NCBI GenBank assembly: GCA_004299545.1
Contig: SCRB01000736.1
Span: 1-5,455 of the forward strand
From: Rhizobiaceae bacterium
GTDB lineage: Bacteria; Pseudomonadota; Alphaproteobacteria; Rhizobiales; Rhizobiaceae
DNA: 5,455 nucleotides
Direction of reading: 5' to 3'
Shown: positions 1-5,455 of the stretch, piece after piece
How the letters are laid out: each line of letters begins with the position of its first letter
Position numbering within the stretch: position 1 is the stretch's first letter
Made by a program: the position numbers and the translations under genes
The notes under the pieces: model-generated
Database searches by the model: none
What the model saw: the letters and a program-made list of their open reading frames with translations, nothing else
Told to the model about the DNA's origin: nothing

Positions 1-1735
1 AGAGATCGCCGACGACGGCGAGTTCCTCGCTGTCGGCTGAAGCGAACATGTCGGCGGCGACCTTGACGTTCATCGACGGGACCAGCACCGCATCCTGGAA
101 TCGCGCCAGTTCCCGGACCGGCACCATATTCCCGTCCCGGTCGTCGTTTTCCGTTGCATAGAGGTCCGGCACGAGGACGATGCCGACATAGCGCTGGTCT
201 TCGTCGACCGCGATGACCCGCTGCGCCGCGCCGAGCGGCACCCGCTTTCGCACTTCCGCGACGGGCAGGTCGGCATCGACCGACCTGACGTCGCTGCGCA
301 TCATCGATCCGACCGTGAGCGAGCGCATCCAGCCGATATCCTGCGCGCTCCTGATCGTCTCGCCGCGCAGATGCAGCCGCCAGGTCGAGAAGGAATAGCC
401 GAAGGTCTCGCGCACCAGCATGGCGGACATGATCGAACCTGCGAGCACGACGCCTGTCAGCGTCAGGTCCCCGGTCGATTCGAGCGCCAGGAACGTCATC
501 GTCAGCGGGCCGCCGACGATGCCGACAGCGACCGACGTCATGCCGATGACCGCCGCAACGCTCGGATCGATCCCCGTCTGCGGCGAGAAAATCGCCATCA
601 GCGCCGCAAAGATCTTGCCGAGCAAGGCTCCCAGGAAGAGCGAGGCGAAGAACAGGCCGCCGCGAAAGCCGGCGCCGAGCGATATCGCCGAAGCCGCGAT
701 CTTCATCACGAAAACCGCCGCGATCGTCGCCAGGCCATAGTTCATCTGCAACTGGATCTGGAGCGCGCCGTGGCCGCTCGACAAGACCTGCGGCGTTCCA
801 AGTGCCAGCAGGCCGACGAGCACACCGCCGATCACAGGACGGATCATCGCGTCGATCGAGAGCTTGACGAAGATGCGGCCGACTATCGTGACGAGATACA
901 TGATGAGGATGGACGCCGCGCCGCCGACCAGTCCGAGCAGCAGGTAGGGGAGATACTGGTAGGGCATCATCTTGGCCATTTCCCCGACATGGATCGGGAA
1001 TTCGACGGCCCCCAGATAGGCCGATGCCAGCGATGCCGAGATGGCGGCGGCGAGAACCGGCGCGACATTGGCGACGGTATAGACGCCGATGATGAGCTCG
1101 AAGCCGTAGAAAGCGCCCGTCAGAGGCGCCTGGAAGGCAGCCGCGATGGCACCCGCCGAACCGCAGCCGACCAGCACGCGCACATCGGAGCGCCGCAGGC
1201 CGAGCGTGCGCGCCAAGCGGGAAGCGATGCCCGACCCCATTTGCGTGTAGCCGGATTCCAGCCCGACCGAGGCGCCGCAGCCGCTCGAAACCATGGTCTG
1301 GAAAACGACGATCAGCGTATCGACCATCGACATGCGCCCACCATGCAGGGCATTGGCCTCGATCGGGTCGACCAGGCCGCGATAGTTCCGGTAGCGCAGA
1401 TAGGCGACGCTCAGCCCCATGACCACGCCGCCGGCAGCGGGTACGAGCGCGTATTGAGGGTCGAAAAGGGCGAACATACTCGACAGCCGCGCCCCCTTGG
1501 GCAGGCCGAAGAGGAACCAGTGCATCTGCTGTACGGTGAAGCTCATCAGGCTGACGAAAGCGCCGGAAATGGCGCCCACCACGCAGGCGACGAGAACGAT
1601 GAAAATCCCTCTCGCCTTCAGCAGCGAGTAGCCGCGACGCAAGAGGGCCCGGTACCTGATCTTCCGGAGAAAATCGAGGCTGTCAGCGCCCGGGAGCCAG
1701 CCGCTCCGGCGGAGTGGGTCGTCAATGCCGCTCAT
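1..1735 (-). CDS. CLC family chloride channel/transporter with CBS domains (3' end outside window)
   Basis: An inner-membrane CLC protein that moves chloride or a related anion, either as a channel or in exchange for protons. One frame stays open for 578 codons from ATG 1735 to the window edge. The multi-helix membrane core spans about residues 40-455. GLESG with Glu160 matches the gating-glutamate motif GREGP of E. coli ClcA. It is followed by the helix-N-terminal stretch AFQAPLTGAFYGFE (200-213), a Gly-rich GLFFASLFLGALLG segment (360-373) and Tyr447, matching the anion-coordinating Tyr445 of ClcA. A first CBS domain covers about 473-530, and a second starts near 540 and is cut off. The proton-path Glu203 of ClcA aligns with Leu214, and the GSGIP motif is replaced (GLVDP, 120-124). 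The start is the only ATG, GTG or TTG after an in-frame TAG near 1807; only a weak GGA precedes it. Family assignment is secure; anion preference and mechanism are not. Confidence 0.93.
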   Translation of the reverse strand, partial: MSGIDDPLRRSGWLPGADSLDFLRKIRYRALLRRGYSLLKARGIFIVLVACVVGAISGAFVSLMSFTVQQMHWFLFGLPKGARLSSMFALFDPQYALVPAAGGVVMGLSVAYLRYRNYRGLVDPIEANALHGGRMSMVDTLIVVFQTMVSSGCGASVGLESGYTQMGSGIASRLARTLGLRRSDVRVLVGCGSAGAIAAAFQAPLTGAFYGFELIIGVYTVANVAPVLAAAISASLASAYLGAVEFPIHVGEMAKMMPYQYLPYLLLGLVGGAASILIMYLVTIVGRIFVKLSIDAMIRPVIGGVLVGLLALGTPQVLSSGHGALQIQLQMNYGLATIAAVFVMKIAASAISLGAGFRGGLFFASLFLGALLGKIFAALMAIFSPQTGIDPSVAAVIGMTSVAVGIVGGPLTMTFLALESTGDLTLTGVVLAGSIMSAMLVRETFGYSFSTWRLHLRGETIRSAQDIGWMRSLTVGSMMRSDVRSVDADLPVAEVRKRVPLGAAQRVIAVDEDQRYVGIVLVPDLYATENDDRDGNMVPVRELARFQDAVLVPSMNVKVAADMFASADSEELAVVGDL

Positions 1736-1940
1736 GCGGAGAATCCACGGAAATCGAGGACGCTGATAGCAGGTAACGCCTGTGGCGCAACCATGCCTCG
1801 TCCGCTACGAAGCCCTTTTCATGACATACGCATTTCCTGCGACAAAAGGAAGCATGCATGAATCGCTCAGCGAGAGGAAGCCGTGAGCAAATTCACCTTT
1901 TCGACCAACGCGTTTGCGAGAAAATGCCGCCGCGTTTCCG
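1736..1940. other. Intergenic region upstream of the CLC gene, no convincing gene
   Basis: This 205-base gap lies between the small membrane-protein gene and the CLC start, both on the minus strand, so it should carry the CLC leader and any private promoter. It is visibly richer in A and T around 1815-1860 and 1886-1925. It contains the perfect 8-base palindrome CATGCATG (1853-1860) and short inverted repeats: GCTCA/TGAGC (1864-1887) and CGCGTT/AACGCG (around 1910-1935). None is followed by a T-run, so they do not look like terminators. I could not find a convincing -35/-10 pair for the minus strand; TTGTCG (1845-1840) is the best -35 candidate but lacks a good partner. No tRNA or recognised RNA fold was seen. 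Confidence 0.6.
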
Positions 1941-2066
1941 TCAGTGGCCGAATGCGGCGAGGGAGGCGACAACGAGGAAGGACAGCAGGAAAAACAGGTT
2001 CAACCCGAGAACGAGGCTGAAGGTGAGGTCCGCGGCGTGGTCGGCGATGGCGAGTGCGCGTTTCAT
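1941..2066 (-). CDS. Small 41-residue single-span membrane protein, unknown function
   Basis: I do not recognise this protein. The reading frame starts at ATG 2066 with MKRALAIADHAADLTFS and ends at TGA 1941. Residues about 12-38 form one continuous hydrophobic stretch, long enough for a transmembrane helix, after a short N-terminus with Lys2 and Arg3, and it ends in FGH. The support for coding is codon use: about 34 of 40 sense codons end in G or C, like the neighbouring genes, while the plus-strand frames over the same bases give Arg-rich products. It lies 78 bases downstream of xerC on the same strand and 205 bases upstream of the CLC gene. The ribosome-binding site is poor (GGT next to the ATG). 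A three-codon frame ATG-ACG-GTA ends in a TGA overlapping the start (ATGA), which may be chance. It could be a small membrane-complex subunit or regulator, but nothing in the sequence decides this. Confidence 0.6.
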   Translation of the reverse strand: MKRALAIADHAADLTFSLVLGLNLFFLLSFLVVASLAAFGH

Positions 2067-2083
2067 ACCGTCATCGTGACGGC

Positions 2084-2109
2084 AAAAAGCGGACAAACCG
2101 TTAATCCGC
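2084..2109 (-). terminator. Hairpin plus T-run downstream of xerC, possible intrinsic terminator
   Basis: Read on the minus strand, GCGGA (2109-2105) and TCCGC (2093-2089) can pair as a 5-bp GC-rich stem around an 11-base loop, followed directly by TTTTT (2088-2084). It begins 36 bases after the xerC stop codon, a usual place for an intrinsic terminator. The stem is short and the loop large, so termination may be inefficient. Its T-run ends only 18 bases before the start of the small membrane-protein gene, so it might act as an attenuator or leader hairpin for that gene instead. Confidence 0.45.
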
Positions 2110-2144
2110 CGCCGGCAATTCGTGCAAACGCGGAATCACGCCGG

Positions 2145-3083
2145 TCAGGCACGCGGATGCGCCGTCTCGTAGATCTCCAGCAGGCGCGCCGTATCGACCC
2201 CCGTGTAGATCTGCGTCGTCGACAGGCTGGCATGGCCGAGTAACTCCTGGATGGTCCTGAGGTCGCCGCCCCGCGCTAGCAGATGCGTCGCGAAGGAATG
2301 CCGGAGCGCATGCGGCGTGGCGGTGTCCGGCAGGCCGAGCGCGCCGCGCAGCTTCCGCATCTCGCGCTGGATGATCGCCGGATCGAGAGGCCCGCCCCGC
2401 GCGCCGCGGAAAAGCCGCGCTCCGGAATCGAGGTGATAGGGGCAGAGCCGCCGGTATGCGGCGACGGCCTCGCCGACGACCGGTAGGATAGGAACGAGCC
2501 GCGTCTTGCCGCCCTTGCCTGTGACGCGGATCGCGGTTTCGCCTTTTCCCCGGAGTCCATCCGCATTGAGACCGAGCGCTTCGGAAATGCGCAACCCCGC
2601 GCCATAGAGCAGCGTCAGGACGGCGGCGTTACGCGCCGCGATCCATGGCTCCTCGGCAAGCTGGCCTTCGGTCGAGGCAACGCGGCGCGCATCCTTCGCG
2701 GTGAGCGGCTTCGGCAGTGATTTCGGCTGCTTCGGTGCCCGCAGCGCGCTCGCGCCTGCCGAACTGGCCAGACCCCTCCGTTCAAGAAAACGGAGGAATG
2801 AGCGGATGCCGGCAAGGCCACGGCCAAGCGACCGCGCGCCTGCGCCACCGCCGCGGCGGTAGGCAAGGAAAGCGCGCAGGTCGGCGGTGCGAAGCGCGGC
2901 TATGTCGGAAAGACCCGGCGCGCCGCCGAGGTGCCCGGTCAGGAAGTGAAGGAACTGGCGCGTATCACGTTCATAGGCTTCGACGGTGAGGGGCGAGAGC
3001 CGCCGCTCGCCGGCAAGCGCCTGCAGCCAGGCGTCGCGGGCGCTCTGCAGATCGGCCGTTGCCGGGACGAGAAACTCTTGCAT
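2145..3083 (-). CDS. xerC: XerC-type tyrosine site-specific recombinase
   Basis: Cytoplasmic recombinase; with XerD, XerC proteins cut and rejoin the dif site to resolve chromosome dimers before cell division. The 312 residues match the family's usual length of about 300. An N-terminal SAM-like DNA-binding domain covers about residues 13-102 (LAGERRLSPLTVEAYERD near 23-40). The catalytic domain, about 125-305, shows the full set: Arg165 in GAGLRISEAL, Lys190 in TGKGGKTRLVP, His258 and Arg261 in HALRH, His284 in LLGHASLSTT and nucleophile Tyr293 in QIYTGV. XerC is preferred over XerD because of the overall pattern, but the two are close; an integrase is unlikely because no attachment site or phage gene accompanies it. 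An in-frame TAA just upstream leaves ATG 3083 as the evident start. The AGGA before it abuts the ATG with no spacer, so the ribosome-binding site is unusual. It is divergent from rimM. Confidence 0.93.
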   Translation of the reverse strand: MQEFLVPATADLQSARDAWLQALAGERRLSPLTVEAYERDTRQFLHFLTGHLGGAPGLSDIAALRTADLRAFLAYRRGGGAGARSLGRGLAGIRSFLRFLERRGLASSAGASALRAPKQPKSLPKPLTAKDARRVASTEGQLAEEPWIAARNAAVLTLLYGAGLRISEALGLNADGLRGKGETAIRVTGKGGKTRLVPILPVVGEAVAAYRRLCPYHLDSGARLFRGARGGPLDPAIIQREMRKLRGALGLPDTATPHALRHSFATHLLARGGDLRTIQELLGHASLSTTQIYTGVDTARLLEIYETAHPRA

Positions 3084-3235
3084 TCCTGATGCGTTCTTTT
3101 TCCGTTAAAGCACGGCGCCCGAAACGGTGCGGCAATTCCGGGACACCGACATGCGCCAAACCATGATACCTTCCCCGGTTCCGGTTAGCGTCCGGTGAAG
3201 ATCGAACAGTTTTGAATGGAATGACGAGCTGCCAA
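3084..3235. promoter_or_regulatory. Divergent intergenic region between xerC and rimM
   Basis: The 152 bases separate two genes read in opposite directions, so promoters for both are expected here. The right half holds three CCGGT(T/G) copies at 3175-3180, 3181-3186 and 3192-3197. CCGTTAA at 3102-3108 also occurs at 2098-2104, downstream of xerC. No rpsP coding sequence is present, although rpsP usually sits just before rimM. I saw no convincing terminator. Confidence 0.5.
3140..3167 (+). promoter_or_regulatory. Weak candidate sigma-70-type promoter for rimM-trmD
   Basis: GGGACA (3140-3145) and CATGAT (3162-3167) are separated by 16 bases and each matches the TTGACA and TATAAT consensus at four of six positions. 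A start of transcription near 3174 would give a leader of about 60 bases to the preferred rimM ATG. The match is modest and could be chance; it rests on position and spacing only. Confidence 0.25.
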
Positions 3236-3856
3236 ATGAGCGCGCCCAGACCGACAAATCCGGTGCAGATGGCCGTGATCGGCGCCCCGCACGGCATAAA
3301 GGGAGAAGTGCGTGTGAAAACATTCACCGGCGATCCTGAGTCGATCGGCGATTACGGTCCGCTCTTCGGACCTGACGGGCGCGTCTTCGAGATCGCCAGA
3401 GCGAGACTGGCGACAAACGGCGTGGTCCTCCGCTTCGCCGGAATCGCCGACCGGGATTCCGCCGCCGCCCTGACGGGTACGCCGCTTTTCATCGACCGTT
3501 CCGCCCTGCCGGACGACCTCGACGAGGAAGAATTCTATCATGCCGACCTGATCGGCCTCGAAGTGAAGGGCGCTGGCGGCATGGCGCTCGGCCACATCGT
3601 TGCCGTCCATGATTTCGGCGGCGGCGACGTACTGGAACTGAAACTGGCGGACGGCCGCTCGATCATGATCCCGTTCACCAAGGCGGCCGTTCCGGAGGTC
3701 GATACAGGTAGCGGCTTTGCCCGCATCGATCCCGTCGCCGCCGGCATCGAAGCCGACGACGAAGCGCAACCCGCGGCGCGATCCGGCAAGGAGGGAGCAT
3801 CCTTCGATGCCGCATCCCGGCCGCGCGGACCGCATTCGGCGGGAGGCAACCGGTGA
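3236..3856 (+). CDS. rimM: Ribosome maturation factor RimM
   Basis: RimM binds ribosomal protein uS19 and helps mature the 30S subunit, especially the 16S rRNA 3' head domain, in the cytoplasm. From ATG 3236 the protein has 206 residues. The N-terminal RimM domain (about 8-92) opens with [20 protein letters not shown], the family's typical start. The PRC-barrel domain (about 97-172) begins at [13 protein letters not shown] and includes [12 protein letters not shown] (145-156). The last 35 or so residues are rich in Ala, Gly, Ser, Arg and Asp/Glu, look disordered, and make it longer than most RimM proteins (about 170-180). The start is uncertain: TTG 3212 and ATG 3221 are in frame (214 and 211 residues). 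ATG 3236 is preferred because family members begin a few residues before the PVQMAVIG segment; a weak GAG lies 7 bases upstream. Its TGA overlaps the trmD start, indicating translational coupling. Confidence 0.95.
   Translation: MSAPRPTNPVQMAVIGAPHGIKGEVRVKTFTGDPESIGDYGPLFGPDGRVFEIARARLATNGVVLRFAGIADRDSAAALTGTPLFIDRSALPDDLDEEEFYHADLIGLEVKGAGGMALGHIVAVHDFGGGDVLELKLADGRSIMIPFTKAAVPEVDTGSGFARIDPVAAGIEADDEAQPAARSGKEGASFDAASRPRGPHSAGGNR
3841..3846 (+). promoter_or_regulatory. Shine-Dalgarno site of trmD
   Basis: GGGAGG lies six bases before the GTG at 3853, inside the last codons of rimM. It is the clearest ribosome-binding site in the window and fixes the trmD start on GTG, which overlaps the rimM stop codon. 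Confidence 0.8.
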
Positions 3857-4536
3857 GCTTCCGTGCCACTGTTCTGACGCTCTATCCCGAAATGTTTCCG
3901 GGGCATCTCGCCGTCTCGCTTGCCGGCAGGGCGCTCAGGGCCGGCCTGTGGTCGCTCGATACGGTGCAGATCAGGGACTTTGCCACCGACAGGCACAGGA
4001 CCGTGGACGACACGCCGGCCGGCGGCGGCGCCGGCATGGTCATGCGCGCCGACATTCTCGCGGCGGCGATCGACCATGCGGCCGGTGGTGGTGGCGACGA
4101 GCGACCGAAGCTCCTCATGAGCCCGCGCGGGCATCGCTTGACGCAGGAACGCGTCCGCCGGCTGGCGGACGGTCCCGGCGCCATCATCGTTTGCGGCCGC
4201 TTCGAAGGCGTCGACCAGCGCGTCATCGAGGCGCGCAACCTGGAGGAGGTATCGCTCGGCGATTATATCCTTTCCGGAGGCGAGCCGGCCGCGCTCGTGC
4301 TTCTCGACGCGGCGGTGCGCCTCCTGCCCGGCGTCATGGGCAATCACGCCTCCGGCGAGGACGAAAGCTTCGAAGGCGGGCTTCTCGAATATCCGCATTA
4401 CACGCGGCCGCAACGCTTCGAGGACCGCCCGATCCCCGAGGTCCTGCTCTCCGGCGACCATGCGAAGATCGCCGCCTGGCGGCGAGAGGAAGCACTCCGG
4501 CTCACGCACGAAAGACGCCCCGACCTGCTTGGCTGA
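3853..4536 (+). CDS. trmD: tRNA (guanine-N1-)-methyltransferase TrmD
   Basis: TrmD uses S-adenosylmethionine to methylate N1 of G37 next to the anticodon of several tRNAs, which prevents +1 frameshifting. It is a cytoplasmic SPOUT-family homodimer with a knotted cofactor site. The 227 residues are slightly shorter than E. coli TrmD (255). Recognisable segments in order are [10 protein letters not shown] (8-17), the [14 protein letters not shown] motif (52-65), MSPRG (89-93), [13 protein letters not shown] (114-126), the knot region [15 protein letters not shown] (132-146), and [17 protein letters not shown] (169-185). The C-terminal domain carries [16 protein letters not shown] (198-213) and RRPDLLG at the end. 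At the place of the E. coli catalytic Asp169 the run is E-D-E-S-F (168-172), where Glu aligns and Asp is one residue earlier. The start is GTG, four bases overlapping the rimM stop (GTGA), with GGGAGG six bases before. rplS, the usual next gene, does not follow. Confidence 0.97.
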   Translation: MSFRATVLTLYPEMFPGHLAVSLAGRALRAGLWSLDTVQIRDFATDRHRTVDDTPAGGGAGMVMRADILAAAIDHAAGGGGDERPKLLMSPRGHRLTQERVRRLADGPGAIIVCGRFEGVDQRVIEARNLEEVSLGDYILSGGEPAALVLLDAAVRLLPGVMGNHASGEDESFEGGLLEYPHYTRPQRFEDRPIPEVLLSGDHAKIAAWRREEALRLTHERRPDLLG

Positions 4537-4556
4537 AAACCCCTGCCGTGCAATAT

Positions 4557-4583
4557 GCCGGCCGCGCCTGCTGCGTTGCCGGC
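4557..4583 (+). terminator. GC-rich hairpin between trmD and the transporter gene
   Basis: GCCGGC (4557-4562) pairs with a second GCCGGC (4578-4583). After one mismatch and a G-T pair, CGC (4565-4567) can pair with GCG (4573-4575), leaving a small loop. The hairpin starts 20 bases after the trmD stop. It is followed by CAAAACCTTT rather than a true T-run, so it is at best a weak intrinsic terminator; it may instead reduce read-through or protect the upstream mRNA end. Because GCCGGC is self-complementary, chance occurrence in GC-rich DNA is also possible. Confidence 0.35.
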
Positions 4584-4613
4584 CAAAACCTTTCCGAGAA
4601 GCGGGACCGTCGC

Positions 4614-5455
4614 GTGAAACTGAAACTGGATTACTTCCTCGCGGGCCTGGTCCTCGTCGTCATCATCGGTTTCGCGCTTCCGTCAATCGGCAAGTCGCAC
4701 GGCGTCCTGCATCTCGACTGGGTGACGAATTACGGCATTTGCGGCGTGTTCTATCTTTACGGCCTGACGCTGGTGCCCGAGCGCATGCTGGAAGGCTTCC
4801 GCAACGTCCGCGTCCATGCCGCCATCCAGCTTGCGACTTTCGTTCTTTTTCCCGCCGTCGTTCTCCTATTCCAGTTCGCGGCGCCGCATCTCCTGCCGGA
4901 CCCGGTGAAGATCGGCCTGTTCTACGTGGCAGCGTTGCCGTCCACCGTTTCCTCATCCGTCGCCATGGTATCGATGGCACGCGGCAATGTCCCGACCGCG
5001 CTCTTCAATGCGACGCTGTCGAGCCTCATCGCCGTTGTCGTCACGCCCTTGTGGATGGCGTGGTACCTGCAGGCGGTCGGCATGTCGGTCCCACTCCTGC
5101 CGACGCTCCTGAAGGTGCTGCTGCTCGTCGTGCTGCCGATCGCTCTCGGTCAGGTCAGCCGCATCTGGCTTGCCGGCTGGATCGCCAGGAATGCATATTG
5201 GGTCAAGCATGCCGACCGGCTGATCATCCTGGCGATCGTCATGAACGCAGTCTCCAACGCCACCGCCGCGGGGATATGGACGCATTACCGGCCACTGTTG
5301 CTCGTGGAAACCGCGATCGCTTCGATGCTGCTTTTCCTCGTCATCTACGCGCTTGCAACAGAAATCGCCCGGCTGCTTGGCTTCAACCGCGAGGATAAGA
5401 TCGCCTTCCTGTTCTGCGGTTCCAAGAAATCGCTCGCCATGGGGGTGCCGCTGGC
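4614..5455 (+). CDS. Bile acid:sodium symporter-like membrane protein, SLC10A7/YfeH type (3' end outside window)
   Basis: A polytopic inner-membrane protein of the SBF-like group, related to E. coli YfeH and human SLC10A7; the bacterial substrate is generally not known. The frame is open for 280 codons to the window edge; relatives are about 320-340 residues, so some 50 are missing. Hydrophobic segments appear near residues 7-25, 38-52, 68-90, 98-118, 127-150, 162-182, 200-220 and 228-250. Signature stretches are GVFYLYGLTLVPE (44-56), ALPSTVSSSVAMVSMARGNVP (107-127) and FCGSKKSLAMGVPL (267-280), all characteristic of this group rather than of classical ASBT proteins. GTG 4614 is chosen because the first helix follows at once and GGGA lies seven to eight bases upstream. 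GTG 4548 is in frame and would add 22 less typical residues. It is 77 bases downstream of trmD on the same strand, with a hairpin between, so co-transcription is possible. Confidence 0.9.
   Translation, partial: MKLKLDYFLAGLVLVVIIGFALPSIGKSHGVLHLDWVTNYGICGVFYLYGLTLVPERMLEGFRNVRVHAAIQLATFVLFPAVVLLFQFAAPHLLPDPVKIGLFYVAALPSTVSSSVAMVSMARGNVPTALFNATLSSLIAVVVTPLWMAWYLQAVGMSVPLLPTLLKVLLLVVLPIALGQVSRIWLAGWIARNAYWVKHADRLIILAIVMNAVSNATAAGIWTHYRPLLLVETAIASMLLFLVIYALATEIARLLGFNREDKIAFLFCGSKKSLAMGVPL

Noticed and set aside
371..1861. A plus-strand open frame of 496 codons opposite the CLC gene
   Set aside because: It is the antisense shadow of a GC-rich gene with strong third-position bias. The product is dominated by Arg, Asp, His, Glu and Ala with no recognisable domain, while the minus strand gives a clear CLC-CBS protein.
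1890..2030. A GTG-started plus-strand frame of about 45 codons preceded by GAGAGGA
   Set aside because: After a dozen residues it becomes an Arg/Gly-rich shadow of the small membrane-protein gene. The ribosome-binding-like motif alone is not enough.
1858..2079. A plus-strand 73-codon frame with an acceptable ribosome-binding site
   Set aside because: The product is very basic and resembles nothing I know, and it lies antisense to a small membrane protein with much better codon use. Kept only as a possible antisense signal in the findings.
2145..3083. XerC as part of an integrated phage, integron or other mobile element
   Set aside because: No flanking direct repeats of useful length, no tRNA, no excisionase or phage genes, and base composition like the neighbours. 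CCGTTAA occurs on both sides (2098-2104 and 3102-3108), but seven bases is too short to argue for target duplication.
3084..3235. A dif recombination site next to xerC
   Set aside because: No 28-base site with two arms resembling the XerC/XerD-binding half-sites was seen in the intergenic regions.
3538..4509. A minus-strand open frame of 323 codons opposite rimM and trmD
   Set aside because: The plus strand encodes textbook RimM and TrmD here. The minus-strand product has no family features and spans two genes, as expected for a compositional shadow.
4460..5398. A plus-strand open frame of 312 codons overlapping the end of trmD and the transporter
   Set aside because: It is an out-of-frame reading of the transporter, Arg- and Pro-rich, without domains. 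The frame from 4614 gives a clear SBF-like membrane protein.

Overview
The window looks like ordinary chromosomal DNA from a GC-rich alphaproteobacterium, most likely of the Hyphomicrobiales (Rhizobiales). The base composition is GC-rich throughout, third codon positions are dominated by C and G, and the RimM, XerC and CLC proteins all read like rhizobial-type versions of their families. The order-level assignment is inference from resemblance, not from a search.

Layout. Positions 1-1735, minus strand: a CLC-type chloride channel/transporter with C-terminal CBS domains, whose 3' end lies beyond the window. Positions 1736-1940: a 205-base gap with no convincing gene. Positions 1941-2066, minus strand: a 41-residue single-span membrane protein. 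Positions 2084-2109: a hairpin plus T-run that could end xerC transcription. Positions 2145-3083, minus strand: XerC-type tyrosine recombinase with a complete catalytic set. Positions 3084-3235: a divergent intergenic region. From 3236 everything is on the plus strand: rimM (ribosome maturation), overlapped by trmD (tRNA m1G37 methyltransferase), then a 77-base gap with a GC-rich hairpin, then an SLC10A7/YfeH-type bile acid:sodium symporter-like membrane protein that runs off the right edge.

How the genes relate. rimM and trmD form a translationally coupled pair in the ribosome/tRNA maturation pathway. The usual neighbours, rpsP before rimM and rplS after trmD, are not in the expected adjacent positions. 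XerC acts in chromosome dimer resolution and is transcribed away from rimM. The two transporters have no evident functional link to the translation genes.

I found no mobile element, CRISPR array, tRNA, rRNA or defence-type cassette, and no evidence for a new multi-gene system. The points most worth a second look are the altered ion-path motifs of the CLC protein, the small membrane protein downstream of xerC with a terminator-like hairpin just before its start, and the rearranged surroundings of rimM-trmD.
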